DNA of 64,000 bases from contig NZ_CAKKNC010000003.1 in assembly GCF_918741285.1 (NCBI RefSeq), forward strand, positions 124,001 to 188,000, read 5' to 3'. Positions 33,738 to 42,973 of this stretch are shown here, piece after piece; the stretch's first letter is position 1, and every line of letters begins with the position of its first letter. The notes under the pieces are model-generated. The model was not told where the DNA came from. It saw only the letters and a list, made by a program, of their open reading frames with translations, and did no database searches. This DNA comes from Sphingobium sp. CECT 9361. GTDB taxonomy: Bacteria; Pseudomonadota; Alphaproteobacteria; Sphingomonadales; Sphingomonadaceae. The position numbers and the translations under genes were made by a program.

Positions 33738-34979
33738 TCATCCCGCCGAGAGCTGCTGATTTCCGCTGGGCGCTTCCGTAGTCCGTGCGCCGACGACGAG
33801 GGCGGCCATGAAACCGAGCAGTGAGAGAGCACCCACGACCGCGATCGTGTTGCGCAGCCCGATCGTAAGGACCAGCGGCCCGAGCACGATCGGATTGACG
33901 GCATCGGCAAGGAACTGGCTGCTCACCATCAGCCCCGCGGCCTGACCGCGCACCGCGCCCGATGCGCGCTGCAGCAGCAGGCTCGACTGATAGGGGAAGA
34001 GCCAGCCATTGCCGATCCCCAGGATCGCCAGCGCGATAGCTGCATGTACCATGCTCGTCGTCATGCCGAGCAGGACGAGGCCGCAGCCCATCACCATCAG
34101 GATCATCGCCGGCATGAAGCGCATGCCGATCCAGCCGCGCACTGCGGGGAACATCAGCGCTGCGACAACGATCATGATCTGGTTGACGCTCATCACCTGG
34201 GCGCGGCCACTGGAGGTCGTAATCCCCCCTTCAGCAAGGACGAAACTGGCCTGCGAATTGGTGGTGAAGGCCGTGAGATTGATGACGACGACGAAGAGGA
34301 AGACCGGCCACAGCGCAGAGATGGCCTGCCAGTTGCTTACCTCAGTCTTCTTGGCTGTAACAACTCGCGCTGTGGAAGGCTTGGTGAAGAACGCGGCGAT
34401 TGCGAACAAGATCATGGCAAGGACCGGAAACACAAGAAAACTTGCTCTCCAGCCGAATAGGTCGGCGACGCGGCCGGAAATGAGCATGCTGACAATTGAA
34501 ATCACGGATGCGGCGGCCATCGTCAAGCCGAGGATGCGGGGGCGGCGGTCGGGCGCTACGCGTTCACCGACAAGCGCCGTCGAGGCTGCTCCGATACACG
34601 CAGAAATGATGCCCATCAGCAGTCTCAGGACAATCAGGGTGGTAACATCGGCGAAATAGCCTAGCCCGCCGACAATGGCGTAGAGCACCAGCGCGCCGAG
34701 AAAAACCGTTCGCGCACGGATGTGCGAAAAGAGCATCGTCGACAGCACGCCACCGATCACCAGGCCGAGCATCGGCAGCGCAATGAGGATCTGCGTGGGA
34801 AGGCCGACGCTGCCGCCGCTCGGAATTTCCTTGGCAATGTTGGGAAGGATCGGGATCACGACCGTCAGCATCGTGCCGATCAGCAGCGAACCCGTCGCCA
34901 GCACACCAAGGCCGAGGGAATTCAGAAAAGTGCGTGGTCCGTATTCACCCACGAAATCTTCAGCGGAATCCACGTGCAT
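33738..34979 (-). CDS. MFS transporter (accessory cluster, copy 1)
   Basis: A 413-residue major facilitator with about 12 hydrophobic segments, for example LGLGVLATGSLLIGTMLTVV and IALAILGIGNGWLFPYQSS. The loop after segment 2 has HIRARTVFLGALVLY and the conserved GERVAPDRRPRILG lies near helix 5. I use the ATG at 34979 (preceded by gaggggg) instead of the upstream extension to 35009. It resembles the carriers at 40872 and 51671. The substrate is presumably an intermediate or the growth substrate of the adjacent catabolic genes (inference). Confidence 0.82.
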   Translation of the reverse strand: MHVDSAEDFVGEYGPRTFLNSLGLGVLATGSLLIGTMLTVVIPILPNIAKEIPSGGSVGLPTQILIALPMLGLVIGGVLSTMLFSHIRARTVFLGALVLYAIVGGLGYFADVTTLIVLRLLMGIISACIGAASTALVGERVAPDRRPRILGLTMAAASVISIVSMLISGRVADLFGWRASFLVFPVLAMILFAIAAFFTKPSTARVVTAKKTEVSNWQAISALWPVFLFVVVINLTAFTTNSQASFVLAEGGITTSSGRAQVMSVNQIMIVVAALMFPAVRGWIGMRFMPAMILMVMGCGLVLLGMTTSMVHAAIALAILGIGNGWLFPYQSSLLLQRASGAVRGQAAGLMVSSQFLADAVNPIVLGPLVLTIGLRNTIAVVGALSLLGFMAALVVGARTTEAPSGNQQLSAG

Positions 34980-35159
34980 GCAGCTAGCCCCCTCATAGAC
35001 CCCCGTCAATTACGGGTGGCGATTGCGCTAGCTTACAGTTTTCGCAATAAATGATACCCACCCAGTCAGGATCGCTGACATCGAAAATGGCGAACGCTGG
35101 CCGAAATCAGCGCTTCGTCTGCGCGAAGGCATGATCCGCGACCAGCTCACCCGCCCTTC

Positions 35160-35430
35160 CTAGGCTGAAGCCAGCATCTCGGTAACCAGCGATATGAAAT
35201 GCTGAGCCATGGGCGAAGTATTGCTGCGCGGCCAGATCATACTGAGAAGAACGACCGGTAGCAGAGACCGTCTGACGATGGCTTCATCGCCCAGTTCGCA
35301 TTCAAGGTCCGAAATGCGCCGTGAAGCGCGGATTAGGCGATATTCAGCCGTTCGGCGGCGCGGTGCAGGTTTTGTTCTTCGGCAACCATCGGGAAAAACG
35401 GGAAATGTTCCGTGATAGGCAGCGCGTTGC
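35160..35430 (-). pseudogene. Decayed LysR-type regulator
   Basis: Two reading frames together show a LysR helix-turn-helix. One frame reads FFPMVAEEQNLHRAAERLNIA then stops. The next frame continues RISDLECELGDEAIVRRS, then jumps to what looks like a LysR C-terminus (SPMAQHFISLVTEMLASA). The frameshift sits after NIA, and most of the effector domain is missing. It lies between an MFS gene and the LLM enzyme gene, where a pathway regulator would be expected. Apart from this remnant, 34980-35554 holds nothing I can call. Confidence 0.6.
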
Positions 35431-35554
35431 GCTTTCGATCTGACGATTGGGTTCAAGCGATGCTGGCATGACAACATTATGGTACCTAATCGGCATTTGA
35501 TGCCAGCCTCGTTGAGGGCGAGTTTACAGGGGACACTGTGAACCAGAGGTATTG

Positions 35555-36685
35555 ATGCGTTTTTCACTGATATTCGAGGCGCAGACTGTCGATGCCTCAA
35601 GGCGCGGCGAGCGGCAGGTATTCGATGAGCTTGTCGAGCAGGCGATCCTGGCGGAAAATTTGGGTTTCGACGTTGTCTGGAGCGTTGAGCACACGTCGCT
35701 CACGCACTACGCCCACATGAGCGCGCCGGAGACGTTCCTGGCCTATATTGCTGGAAAGACCTCGCGTATTGGCATCGGTCATGGCGTCGTTTGCCTGATG
35801 CCAGCGATGAACCATCCCATCAAAGTTGCCGAGCGTATCGCGACGCTCGACATCCTATCTAAAGGGCGCGTGCATTTCGGCATCGGCAAGGGCGGCAGCC
35901 AGCAGGAAGCAGGGGCCTATGGCCATGACCTGAAGACCCTTCAGCCGATGATCGATGAGTCCATGTATCTCATCCCGAAAATGTTCGTGCAGGATGAGGT
36001 CGAGCACAACGGGACGTATTTCCAGATTCCGCCCCGACCGATCCATCCTAAGCCGTACCAGGAGCCACATCCGCCGATGTACATGGCGTGTACCAACTTG
36101 GAAACGCTGGCGCGCGCCGGGGAGCGCGGTCTGGGGGCGTTGGTGCTCGGTTTCGGTGGTCCTTCGGAAGTGGCTGCCAAGAACGACATCTATCGTACGG
36201 CTTGGGACAATCGTGCGCTCTGCGATCAGGTGGGCTATCGCCCCATTCAACATCTTGCGGCGCTTTGTCCGACTATCGTTCTAAACGATCGCGACGAAGC
36301 GCGCCGGATCGGCATTCGTGGTCAGCGCTATTTCTATGAGTCGCTGAATTATTGGTATGGTGGCGGTCCTCGCCCCGACCCCGATAGCTGGGGGAGCGAA
36401 CTGGTCGAAGAGGGGACCAACCGGATCATTACGACACAGCTTGCGTCCGAAACGCTGACGATGGAGCTGAAGCCCGACGAAGGCGGGCGTCGCCCCAGCA
36501 ACGGCATCCTGAGTGCCGATAATGCGTACGGGACGGTCGACGACTGTATCAACTATGTCGAACAACTGATTGCAGCGGGTGCCGACGAAATATTGTTCAT
36601 GACCAACATGGGCACGGTACCGCAATGGGCGCAGCTTGAAACGCTGCGGAAAATTGGAACCTACGTCATTCCGCACTTCAGATGA
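35555..36685 (+). CDS. LLM-class flavin-dependent oxidoreductase
   Basis: A 376-residue luciferase-like TIM-barrel monooxygenase using reduced FMN. Typical features are LGFDVVWSVEHTSLTHY (about residues 35-51), RIGIGHGVVCLMPAMNHPIKVAERIATLDILSKGR in parts, and FGIGKGGS. The start at 35555 (ATG after agagg) is better than the in-frame TTG just before it. It overlaps the downstream SDR by 4 nt. Family members oxidise alkanes, ketones (Baeyer-Villiger type II) or other hydrophobic compounds; a ring or side-chain oxidation of the cluster's substrate is plausible but unproven. Confidence 0.85.
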   Translation: MRFSLIFEAQTVDASRRGERQVFDELVEQAILAENLGFDVVWSVEHTSLTHYAHMSAPETFLAYIAGKTSRIGIGHGVVCLMPAMNHPIKVAERIATLDILSKGRVHFGIGKGGSQQEAGAYGHDLKTLQPMIDESMYLIPKMFVQDEVEHNGTYFQIPPRPIHPKPYQEPHPPMYMACTNLETLARAGERGLGALVLGFGGPSEVAAKNDIYRTAWDNRALCDQVGYRPIQHLAALCPTIVLNDRDEARRIGIRGQRYFYESLNYWYGGGPRPDPDSWGSELVEEGTNRIITTQLASETLTMELKPDEGGRRPSNGILSADNAYGTVDDCINYVEQLIAAGADEILFMTNMGTVPQWAQLETLRKIGTYVIPHFR

Positions 36686-37506
36686 ATCAGACGCGGCTCT
36701 TGCTTGCTGGCCGCACGGCTGTCGTTACCGGAGCCGCTTCCGGTATCGGTCGGGCATTGGCGCTCGCTGCTGCGAAGCGTGGCATGGCCGTGGCGATGGC
36801 TGATCTCGACGACAACGGCCTGCGTGCCACGGAGGCTGGGGTTCGGGCGCTTGGGGCCGAGTGCGTGAGCGAAAGGGTGAGCGTCACGGACGCCGCAGCT
36901 TTGCATGCCTTTGCGGAACGGACGGAACAGGCCTTGCCGCCGGTTACTCTGCTGTTTGCCAATGCAGGAATCTTGCAGCTCGGCAGCCTGCTCAAGATGC
37001 CGATTTCCGAGCTGAAACGGCTGTTCGACGTCAACGTCTTTGGTGCGATCGCGACGGTCCAAGCTTTTGTGCCTCGCATGCGGGATCATGGTCCGGATGC
37101 ACATATCGTTATCACCGGCTCAACCGGTTCCATGGCGAACTATGCTGATCTCGGCGGCTATTGCGCCGCCAAACACGCGCTTTGGCCAATTGCCGAAGCA
37201 ATACGTAACGATCTTTCTGCGGCGGGTTCGACGATCGGAGTGTCGCTGCTGATGCCCGGTGCTGTTTCGACCGCAATTTTTGATCAAGCCGATCCGGATC
37301 GCGCTGCATCCGCCGAAACCATGACGCCCGATGAGGTAGCCGACATCGCTTTTCGAGGGATCGATCAGGGCGATTTCCTGATCCTGACGCATCCTTCGTT
37401 CATATCGCAGGCAAGCGCGCGGTTCGATGTCGCGCTCTGCGAATTGAAACGAGGCGCCCAAGTTTCCGCGACGGCATTTCGCACGCTGGTGGAGGTGCCA
37501 GGCTGA
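36682..37506 (+). CDS. Short-chain dehydrogenase/reductase (SDR 1)
   Basis: A 274-residue classical SDR. The nucleotide-binding motif is TGAASGIGRALALAA (about residues 15-29), then LFANAGIL (NAG motif), the catalytic Ser in VITGSTGSM, and Y-x3-K in GGYCAAKHALWPIAEAI. The Asp in VAMADLDD suggests NAD rather than NADP. Coupled to the LLM enzyme by a 4-nt overlap, it probably acts on the same alcohol/ketone series. Confidence 0.9.
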   Translation: MNQTRLLLAGRTAVVTGAASGIGRALALAAAKRGMAVAMADLDDNGLRATEAGVRALGAECVSERVSVTDAAALHAFAERTEQALPPVTLLFANAGILQLGSLLKMPISELKRLFDVNVFGAIATVQAFVPRMRDHGPDAHIVITGSTGSMANYADLGGYCAAKHALWPIAEAIRNDLSAAGSTIGVSLLMPGAVSTAIFDQADPDRAASAETMTPDEVADIAFRGIDQGDFLILTHPSFISQASARFDVALCELKRGAQVSATAFRTLVEVPG

Positions 37507-37577
37507 CGGAGGGGGCAGCGCTAAATCTTGACGTAACAGTCGAAAAATCGACCAAAAAATGGAGAGAGGGGATAACC

Positions 37578-39920
37578 ATGAAAGCAGTTTCCAAGAGCAG
37601 CGAATACAAACGCGGTCTGTTGCCGTTAGGGGCAGAGGCGTCGCTCTTTGCTATTGGCGTAGCGATGATGGCGCCTGTTTCCGCGGCTGCGGCCGAGGAT
37701 CAGTCTGACGCGCCAGTGGCGCGCGCAAGCATCGAGGACATCATAGTCACGGCGCGTCGTCGCGAGGAGAGCGGGCAGGGGGCCCCTGTCTCAGTGACGG
37801 CGATCGGTGGGCAGCAGTTGAAGGATCTGGCCAGCGTTCGCCTGAGCGACATCGCGCAACTCGCGCCGAGCATAAAGATCACCACGGCATCGGGCAGCGC
37901 CAACGCGCCGGTGATCTTCATCCGCGGCATCGGCACCATAACCACTGCCATGTACGCCGAACCAGCGGTCGGCCTTTATGTAGATGGCGTCTACATGCCA
38001 CGTCCGACCGGAAACGCATTCGACTTGCCCGACGTCGAGCGGCTTGAAGTGCTACGCGGCCCGCAGGGCACGTTGTTCGGTCGCAACACGACCGGCGGCG
38101 CCGTGCTGATCACCACCCAAGCGCCATCCGAGGAAGCAGGCGGCCGCGTTGAGCTGGGCTATGGCTCGAATAGCGAGATGCTGGTTAATGCGGTTCTGCA
38201 GACCGGAGAGATCGGCAACACCGGCTTCAAGGCCAAATTCGCCGGGCAGCTTCATAAGCGCAATGGATGGGTCAACTCGCCCGGCTTCAACCGTTCGGAC
38301 TGGGGCGGCAACGAAAAGGCGTCCAATCTCAGCTTCGCGCTGCGTGGCGATATCGGCAAGCTCACAATCGACAACCGCTTCCGCTATTCGGAAATCGACA
38401 GCTTCACGAGCTGGCAGGTCATTGGTGGTACGCCCGCCGCGCTGACGGCTTACCGGAATGCGGCTGCGGCCAATCCGTCGGGGCCGCCGTTCCTGGTCAA
38501 CACAAAGCCGCTCGATCTCAGCTATCGCGATCCGCGCCTGACCGGCAATGCCACGATCAGCGGCTGGGGCGATGTGCTGACGCTCGATTTGCTGATCAGC
38601 GACGCGCTGAACCTGAAATCGATCACCAGCTACAACAAGCTGGACCAAATGCTCGTCGGCCATCTGGGCGGCAGTTATGTTATCGGCACGGTGCTCAACC
38701 CCGCTATGCCGGGCAACCCGAAAGAACCCATCAGCGTACACGCATCGCCCTACAATCCCGGCCATCAGACGCAGTTCAGCCAGGAATTGCAACTCACCGG
38801 TGATCTGGGTCAGCTCAACTATCTGGCGGGTCTATTTTATTACAATGAAGACGTGAAAGAAAATGTGACGACGATTCTCGCGTCGGCGGTCGGCAGCAAT
38901 TTCATTCGCGTCAACAGGAGCGTGACCTATTCGCAGAACACCAAATCATGGGCTGGATTTGGTCAACTCGGGTTCAAGCCAGCATTCCTGGACGACCGCC
39001 TCGAACTGACTGCCGGCTTGCGCTATACGAAGGACGATAAAAGCGAGACTTCTAATACGATCCAGACCACCACGACGACGTCCAACACCACGCAAAGCGG
39101 CAAGGACAGTTGGTACAATCTTGGCTACAGCTTTTCGGCGAGCTTCAAGTTTACGCCCGAAGTCATGTTGTACGGGCGCGTCGCGTCGAGCTATCGGGCC
39201 GGCGGGTTCAATAACATCGCGCTCGCGGCCCAGCCTTATAGCCCCGAAAAAGCCGTAAGCTACGAAGCCGGTCTGAAAACGGATATGTTTGATCGTCGCG
39301 TTCGCTTGAACGCTACGCTCTACAAGACAGACTATGACAATCTTCAGGTTAACCAGTTCATCAGCAACGGAACGACCTCAACCAACTTCATCGCCAACGC
39401 CGCCAAGGCTGCGTACAAGGGATTTGAAGTTGAAGGAACAGCGGTTCTTGGCCAGCATTTTCAGGTCGATGGCAATGTTTCCTATATCGATCCGGAATAT
39501 AAGTCGTACTTCTTCGTCGTGAACGGAGTACTGACCGATATTAAGAGCACGGCGCATTTTTCCTACGTTCCGGAATGGACGTTCCACATAGGTGGGCAGG
39601 TCAAAACCTCCGAAACGGACTATGGCGCACTCACCTTCCGCGTTGATTACGCTCAAAAGAGCAGTACCGACCTGGCAAGCGTCGACCAGTTTTCGCCTGT
39701 CGTGAAGAACATCAGATCCGGTCGGGATATCAACCTTAGCGCACGTGTGATCTGGACGAAAATTCCAGTTAGCAGCAAGCTTAACCTGACGGCGCAAGCC
39801 TTTGTCGACAACCTGACGGACCAGCGATTTATTACTTTCGCGACTGACTTTACGTCGCTTGGGACCGCCGTCTTCAATCGGCCGCGCAATTTTGGTGTGC
39901 GCCTGATCGGCCAATTCTGA
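37578..39920 (+). CDS. TonB-dependent receptor (module 1)
   Basis: A 780-residue outer-membrane receptor with a signal peptide (cleavage near AAAAED), TonB box IEDIIVTARRREES, and a plug with SVTAIGGQQLKDL and EVLRGPQGTLFGRNTTGGAV. A C-terminal barrel ends in GVRLIGQF. The plug is strikingly like that of the receptor at 48356 (GIGT-x2-TA, EPAVG-x-YVDGVY-x-PRP-x-GN-x-FDLPDV), so the two are paralogues. gagagggg lies before the ATG. It is followed by an SDR and an MFS carrier. It probably imports the hydrophobic growth substrate or a conjugate. Confidence 0.92.
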   Translation: MKAVSKSSEYKRGLLPLGAEASLFAIGVAMMAPVSAAAAEDQSDAPVARASIEDIIVTARRREESGQGAPVSVTAIGGQQLKDLASVRLSDIAQLAPSIKITTASGSANAPVIFIRGIGTITTAMYAEPAVGLYVDGVYMPRPTGNAFDLPDVERLEVLRGPQGTLFGRNTTGGAVLITTQAPSEEAGGRVELGYGSNSEMLVNAVLQTGEIGNTGFKAKFAGQLHKRNGWVNSPGFNRSDWGGNEKASNLSFALRGDIGKLTIDNRFRYSEIDSFTSWQVIGGTPAALTAYRNAAAANPSGPPFLVNTKPLDLSYRDPRLTGNATISGWGDVLTLDLLISDALNLKSITSYNKLDQMLVGHLGGSYVIGTVLNPAMPGNPKEPISVHASPYNPGHQTQFSQELQLTGDLGQLNYLAGLFYYNEDVKENVTTILASAVGSNFIRVNRSVTYSQNTKSWAGFGQLGFKPAFLDDRLELTAGLRYTKDDKSETSNTIQTTTTTSNTTQSGKDSWYNLGYSFSASFKFTPEVMLYGRVASSYRAGGFNNIALAAQPYSPEKAVSYEAGLKTDMFDRRVRLNATLYKTDYDNLQVNQFISNGTTSTNFIANAAKAAYKGFEVEGTAVLGQHFQVDGNVSYIDPEYKSYFFVVNGVLTDIKSTAHFSYVPEWTFHIGGQVKTSETDYGALTFRVDYAQKSSTDLASVDQFSPVVKNIRSGRDINLSARVIWTKIPVSSKLNLTAQAFVDNLTDQRFITFATDFTSLGTAVFNRPRNFGVRLIGQF

Positions 39921-40027
39921 CCGTCAAGCCGCTGAGCCTTGGTCTGAGCGGCGGTTGCAGGATCTGTAGCATAGTTCCGAACGTCAAAACTTCTAATTTG
40001 AAAAACAAACAAAAGTCTGGGGGGACA

Positions 40028-40867
40028 ATGGAAAGGTTGGAGGGGCGCGTCGCCGTAATCACGGGCGGCGCCAACGGCATCGGTGCAGCGCTCGCGCGCG
40101 GACTGGCCGGTGAGGGTTGCAAGCTGGTGCTGGTCGATGTCGAGGTCGAGCGACCCGCGCTCGATGCGATCGCCAAAGAGTTGAGGGCTAATGGCACCGA
40201 AGTGATGGCCGAAGCCGCCGATGTCGCGTCATGGGATGCGATGCAGGCGCTGGCTACCAAGGTTCAGGAGGAATTCGGCGGCACGCAATTGGTTGTTGCC
40301 AATGCGGGGGTCACGCTGGTCGGCCGGCCGATGGCGATGATGTCGATGAATGACTGGAATTGGGTGCTAGGCGTCAATCTGTTCGGCGTGATCCATACCG
40401 TACAGGCTTTCATGCCAAAGCTTGTCGCGGCGAACGACGCGCAGGTGGTGATAACGGCATCGGGTGTGTGCTCGTTCATGGGCGTCGGCGGGAATGGCCC
40501 GTATTGCGCAAGCAAGGCGGCGGTCATTTCCTATGCCGAGAGCCTCTATCGCGAACTGGCGGCGGCAAAATCCCATATTCATGTCACCGCACTGTGCCCC
40601 GGTGCTGTACCCGCGACGCTTGGTGATTCGGAGAAGCGCCGACCCGCGAGCCTCCCCGATCTGCTTGAGGTCGATCCCGCACCGCCGGGTTTCCGCGAAA
40701 TGCTGAAGAAAATGCGTGACGACGGCCTGCCGCCGCAAGACGCCGCGCAAATCTGCATCGATGCGATCAAGACCAATCAGTTCTACGCCATGACACATTC
40801 GGACGCTGCCGACTGGATCAAGGCGCGCGGCGAGGATGCCGTGGCGCGGCGCAATCCGAACGTCTGA
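40028..40867 (+). CDS. Short-chain dehydrogenase/reductase (SDR 2)
   Basis: A 279-residue classical SDR with TGGANGIGAALARGL (about residues 13-27), LVVANAGVT, Ser in VITASGVCSF, and Y-x3-K in GPYCASKAAVISYAESL. The ATG at 40028 is preceded by ggggggac; the longer frame from 39998 lacks a ribosome site. The C-terminal part (FREMLKKMRDDGLPPQDAAQICIDAI) matches the group often annotated as SDR near sterol or terpene genes. The MFS gene begins 5 nt after its stop. Confidence 0.88.
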   Translation: MERLEGRVAVITGGANGIGAALARGLAGEGCKLVLVDVEVERPALDAIAKELRANGTEVMAEAADVASWDAMQALATKVQEEFGGTQLVVANAGVTLVGRPMAMMSMNDWNWVLGVNLFGVIHTVQAFMPKLVAANDAQVVITASGVCSFMGVGGNGPYCASKAAVISYAESLYRELAAAKSHIHVTALCPGAVPATLGDSEKRRPASLPDLLEVDPAPPGFREMLKKMRDDGLPPQDAAQICIDAIKTNQFYAMTHSDAADWIKARGEDAVARRNPNV

Positions 40868-40871
40868 TCGG

Positions 40872-42074
40872 ATGGCGAACTCGCCAACGGCCGCAGCCCA
40901 GTTCCGTCCACCGTTGACGGCGCTTGCCGTGTTGCTGGCCGGATCGCCGCTCATGGCGATGATGTTCGCTGCGCTCGGGCCGATTCTTCCGCTGCTCGCG
41001 GCGCAGTTCGGTGGCGCCAATGGTGGTGCGTTCGCAGCGCAGATGATCATGACCGTGCCTGCGCTGGGGGTGATCGCAGGGGGCCTTGTGGCAGGGATAA
41101 TGGTTGATCGTTTCGGCACCAAGCCGGTGCTGTTGACGGGGCTCGTCGTTTTTGGACTAGCGGGCTCTTCCGGTCTTTATCTGGACAGTTTGCCGGTCTT
41201 GCTGGTGGCTCGCATGATCCTCGGCTTGGCTGTGGCGCATGTTTCCACTGCGATCGGCGTCATCGTGGGCAGCTGGTTTAGCGGGCTGTCTCGCGCCCGC
41301 TTTCTCGGATTCCAGGCGGGCACGGCGGGCGTTTCGGCGCTTGTTTTCCTGCTGCTGTCTGGCGTGCTTGCCGAAAGGGTGGGATGGCGAGCGCCGTTCG
41401 GGATCTACTTGCTTGCCTTTGTCGTCCTGGTCTTTGCGCTTTTCGGGCTGAAGGGTTCGCAGGTTCCGCTGCGCCGACATGAAGCGGTCGGGTCCGTGCG
41501 CGACCTGTTCGAGCTTTGGCCGGTGTACCTTTTGGCGCTTGGCCTGTTCGCCGGCTATTTCATGACCTCGATCCAGCTGTCCTTTCTGCTGGCAGAAGAC
41601 CATATCGACAGCCCGATCCAGCGATCGCTGGTGATCGCGGGTGGCGTCCTTGCTGGGGGTGTGATGGGGGCCGCGTATGGGCCAATCCTCGCCCGGCTGG
41701 GCACGCGGCTGATGCCCTGCCTGGTGATCGGGATGCTGGGTGCCGGGTTGTTCATCATCGGCATTTCTGCATCGGTGCTGGTTACTGCCGCTGGTGCCGT
41801 GATCAGCGGCGGCGGCGGGGGAATGATCGCGCCGCATATCGAGACCCTGATACTCGGCCGCGCACCGCTCGATCTGCGTGCGCGGGCGATCAGTTTCATG
41901 TTTACGATCCTCTATGCCGCCGATTTCCTTAACCCATTGATCGTCACGCCCTTGCGGCTGGCGCTTGGAATCCATGGCGCGTTCGTCGCGATCGGCGCAG
42001 CGTTGCTAATCGCTGCGCTGGCTGCATTCGGATTCACACGAACAAGCATCGCGGCCAGCCTTGACCGTCATTAA
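40872..42074 (+). CDS. MFS transporter (module 1)
   Basis: A 400-residue carrier with about 12 hydrophobic helices. The inter-helix loop MVDRFGTKPVLL matches the MFS D-R-x-G-x-K/R signature after helix 2. The C-terminal block FLNPLIVTPLRLALGIHGAFVAIG is repeated in the carrier at 51671 as FLNPLLTAPVRLNLGIHATF, so these are paralogues. I chose the ATG at 40872, just after the SDR stop. It is probably the inner-membrane partner of the module-1 receptor. Confidence 0.85.
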   Translation: MANSPTAAAQFRPPLTALAVLLAGSPLMAMMFAALGPILPLLAAQFGGANGGAFAAQMIMTVPALGVIAGGLVAGIMVDRFGTKPVLLTGLVVFGLAGSSGLYLDSLPVLLVARMILGLAVAHVSTAIGVIVGSWFSGLSRARFLGFQAGTAGVSALVFLLLSGVLAERVGWRAPFGIYLLAFVVLVFALFGLKGSQVPLRRHEAVGSVRDLFELWPVYLLALGLFAGYFMTSIQLSFLLAEDHIDSPIQRSLVIAGGVLAGGVMGAAYGPILARLGTRLMPCLVIGMLGAGLFIIGISASVLVTAAGAVISGGGGGMIAPHIETLILGRAPLDLRARAISFMFTILYAADFLNPLIVTPLRLALGIHGAFVAIGAALLIAALAAFGFTRTSIAASLDRH

Positions 42075-42086
42075 TATCTAACATAG

Positions 42087-42104
42087 CTATTATATCAATA
42101 ATAG
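42087..42104. promoter_or_regulatory. Palindromic operator CTATTATATCAATAATAG (cluster site A)
   Basis: A perfect 7-nt inverted repeat with a 4-nt centre, in an AT-rich pocket downstream of the module-1 MFS and 109 bp before the SDR at 42196. It fits the CTATY-N8-RATAG layout also seen at 51634 and 52939. Confidence 0.65.
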
Positions 42105-42133
42105 ATAACAAACACGTTAGGGGGGGCAGAGGT

Positions 42134-42199
42134 ATGCCAGATAGCGGCGGCAGACTTGCGTATTTTAGTCGTGACATGATGGCCGAGGTACACCGGTGA
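42134..42199 (+). CDS. 21-aa upstream ORF coupled to SDR 3
   Basis: The ATG at 42134 lies behind a strong G-rich ribosome site (gggggggcagaggt). The frame ends in a TGA that overlaps the GTG start of the SDR (GTGA overlap), so it would couple translation. The peptide contains DSGGRLAYFSRDMMAEVHR and has no recognised relative. It may be a leader peptide or the leftover start of a deleted gene. Confidence 0.35.
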   Translation: MPDSGGRLAYFSRDMMAEVHR

Positions 42200-42948
42200 G
42201 TCGGCTGGACGGGCAGATCGCCATCGTGACGGCCGCTGGCGGCGGCATCGGCCAGGCAACTGCGCGCCTTTTCATCGAACGGGGCGCCAAGGTTATCGCG
42301 ACCGATATCGATGAAGCCGGTCTCGCCGAAACCGTCGAACTCGCCGGGGGCAGCGCCGACATTCGCGCGCTGAAGGCCGACGCTACTTCGTGGGACGACG
42401 CCCGCCGGGCGGTCGCCACCGCAAAGGAAGCGTTCGGCGGATTGACGACGCTGATCAACGTCGTTGGCGGTAGCAAACCGGGGCAAACTGTCGTCGACAT
42501 GAGCGTTGAGGATTGGGCGCGCTGGGTTGACTTCAATCTCACCTCGACCTTCCTGATGTGCAAGGCGGCAATCCCGGCGATCGGCGAAGCGGACGGCGGA
42601 GCAATCATTAACGTGTCCTCAGGCGCAGCGCTGACGGGTATGATGAAGAACCCGGCCTATGTCGCCGCCAAGGGCGGTGTCATCGCGCTCACCAAATCGC
42701 TCGCGATCGATCATGCCGATCAGCACATCCGCGCCAATTGCGTGACGCCGGGGCCGATCCTCACCCCGTTGATGAAGCGCAACCGGCGTCCTGAAGAGAT
42801 CGCCTATATGGCGAACATGACGCTCGCCGGTCGGATTGGCATGCCGCACGACATCGCCGCCACGATCGCGTTTCTGTGCAGCGCCGACGGCGAATTTATC
42901 AACGGCGAAGTGCTGAACGTCGCCGGTGGCCGCAAGGGCGGCGTCTGA
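42196..42948 (+). CDS. Short-chain dehydrogenase/reductase (SDR 3)
   Basis: A 250-residue classical SDR: TAAGGGIGQATARLF (about residues 12-26), the Asp of ATDIDEAG for NAD, LINVVGGSK in place of the NAG motif, Ser in INVSSGAAL, and Y-x3-K in AYVAAKGGVIALTKS. The start is GTG at 42196, preceded by gagg with 7-nt spacing. It opens a new operon (SDR-SnoaL-SDR-receptor-aminotransferase) behind cluster site A. Confidence 0.88.
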   Translation: MSRLDGQIAIVTAAGGGIGQATARLFIERGAKVIATDIDEAGLAETVELAGGSADIRALKADATSWDDARRAVATAKEAFGGLTTLINVVGGSKPGQTVVDMSVEDWARWVDFNLTSTFLMCKAAIPAIGEADGGAIINVSSGAALTGMMKNPAYVAAKGGVIALTKSLAIDHADQHIRANCVTPGPILTPLMKRNRRPEEIAYMANMTLAGRIGMPHDIAATIAFLCSADGEFINGEVLNVAGGRKGGV

Positions 42949-42973
42949 CCTTTAATTTCTGGGAGATATTCGG

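Noticed and set aside
37539..37552. GTCGA-AAAA-TCGAC hairpin before the module-1 receptor
   Set aside because: Arms of five bases with no T-run; too short to call a terminator or operator.
39929..39953. Hairpin GCCGCT...AGCGGC after the module-1 receptor
   Set aside because: Short imperfect stem without a T-run, so no firm terminator call.
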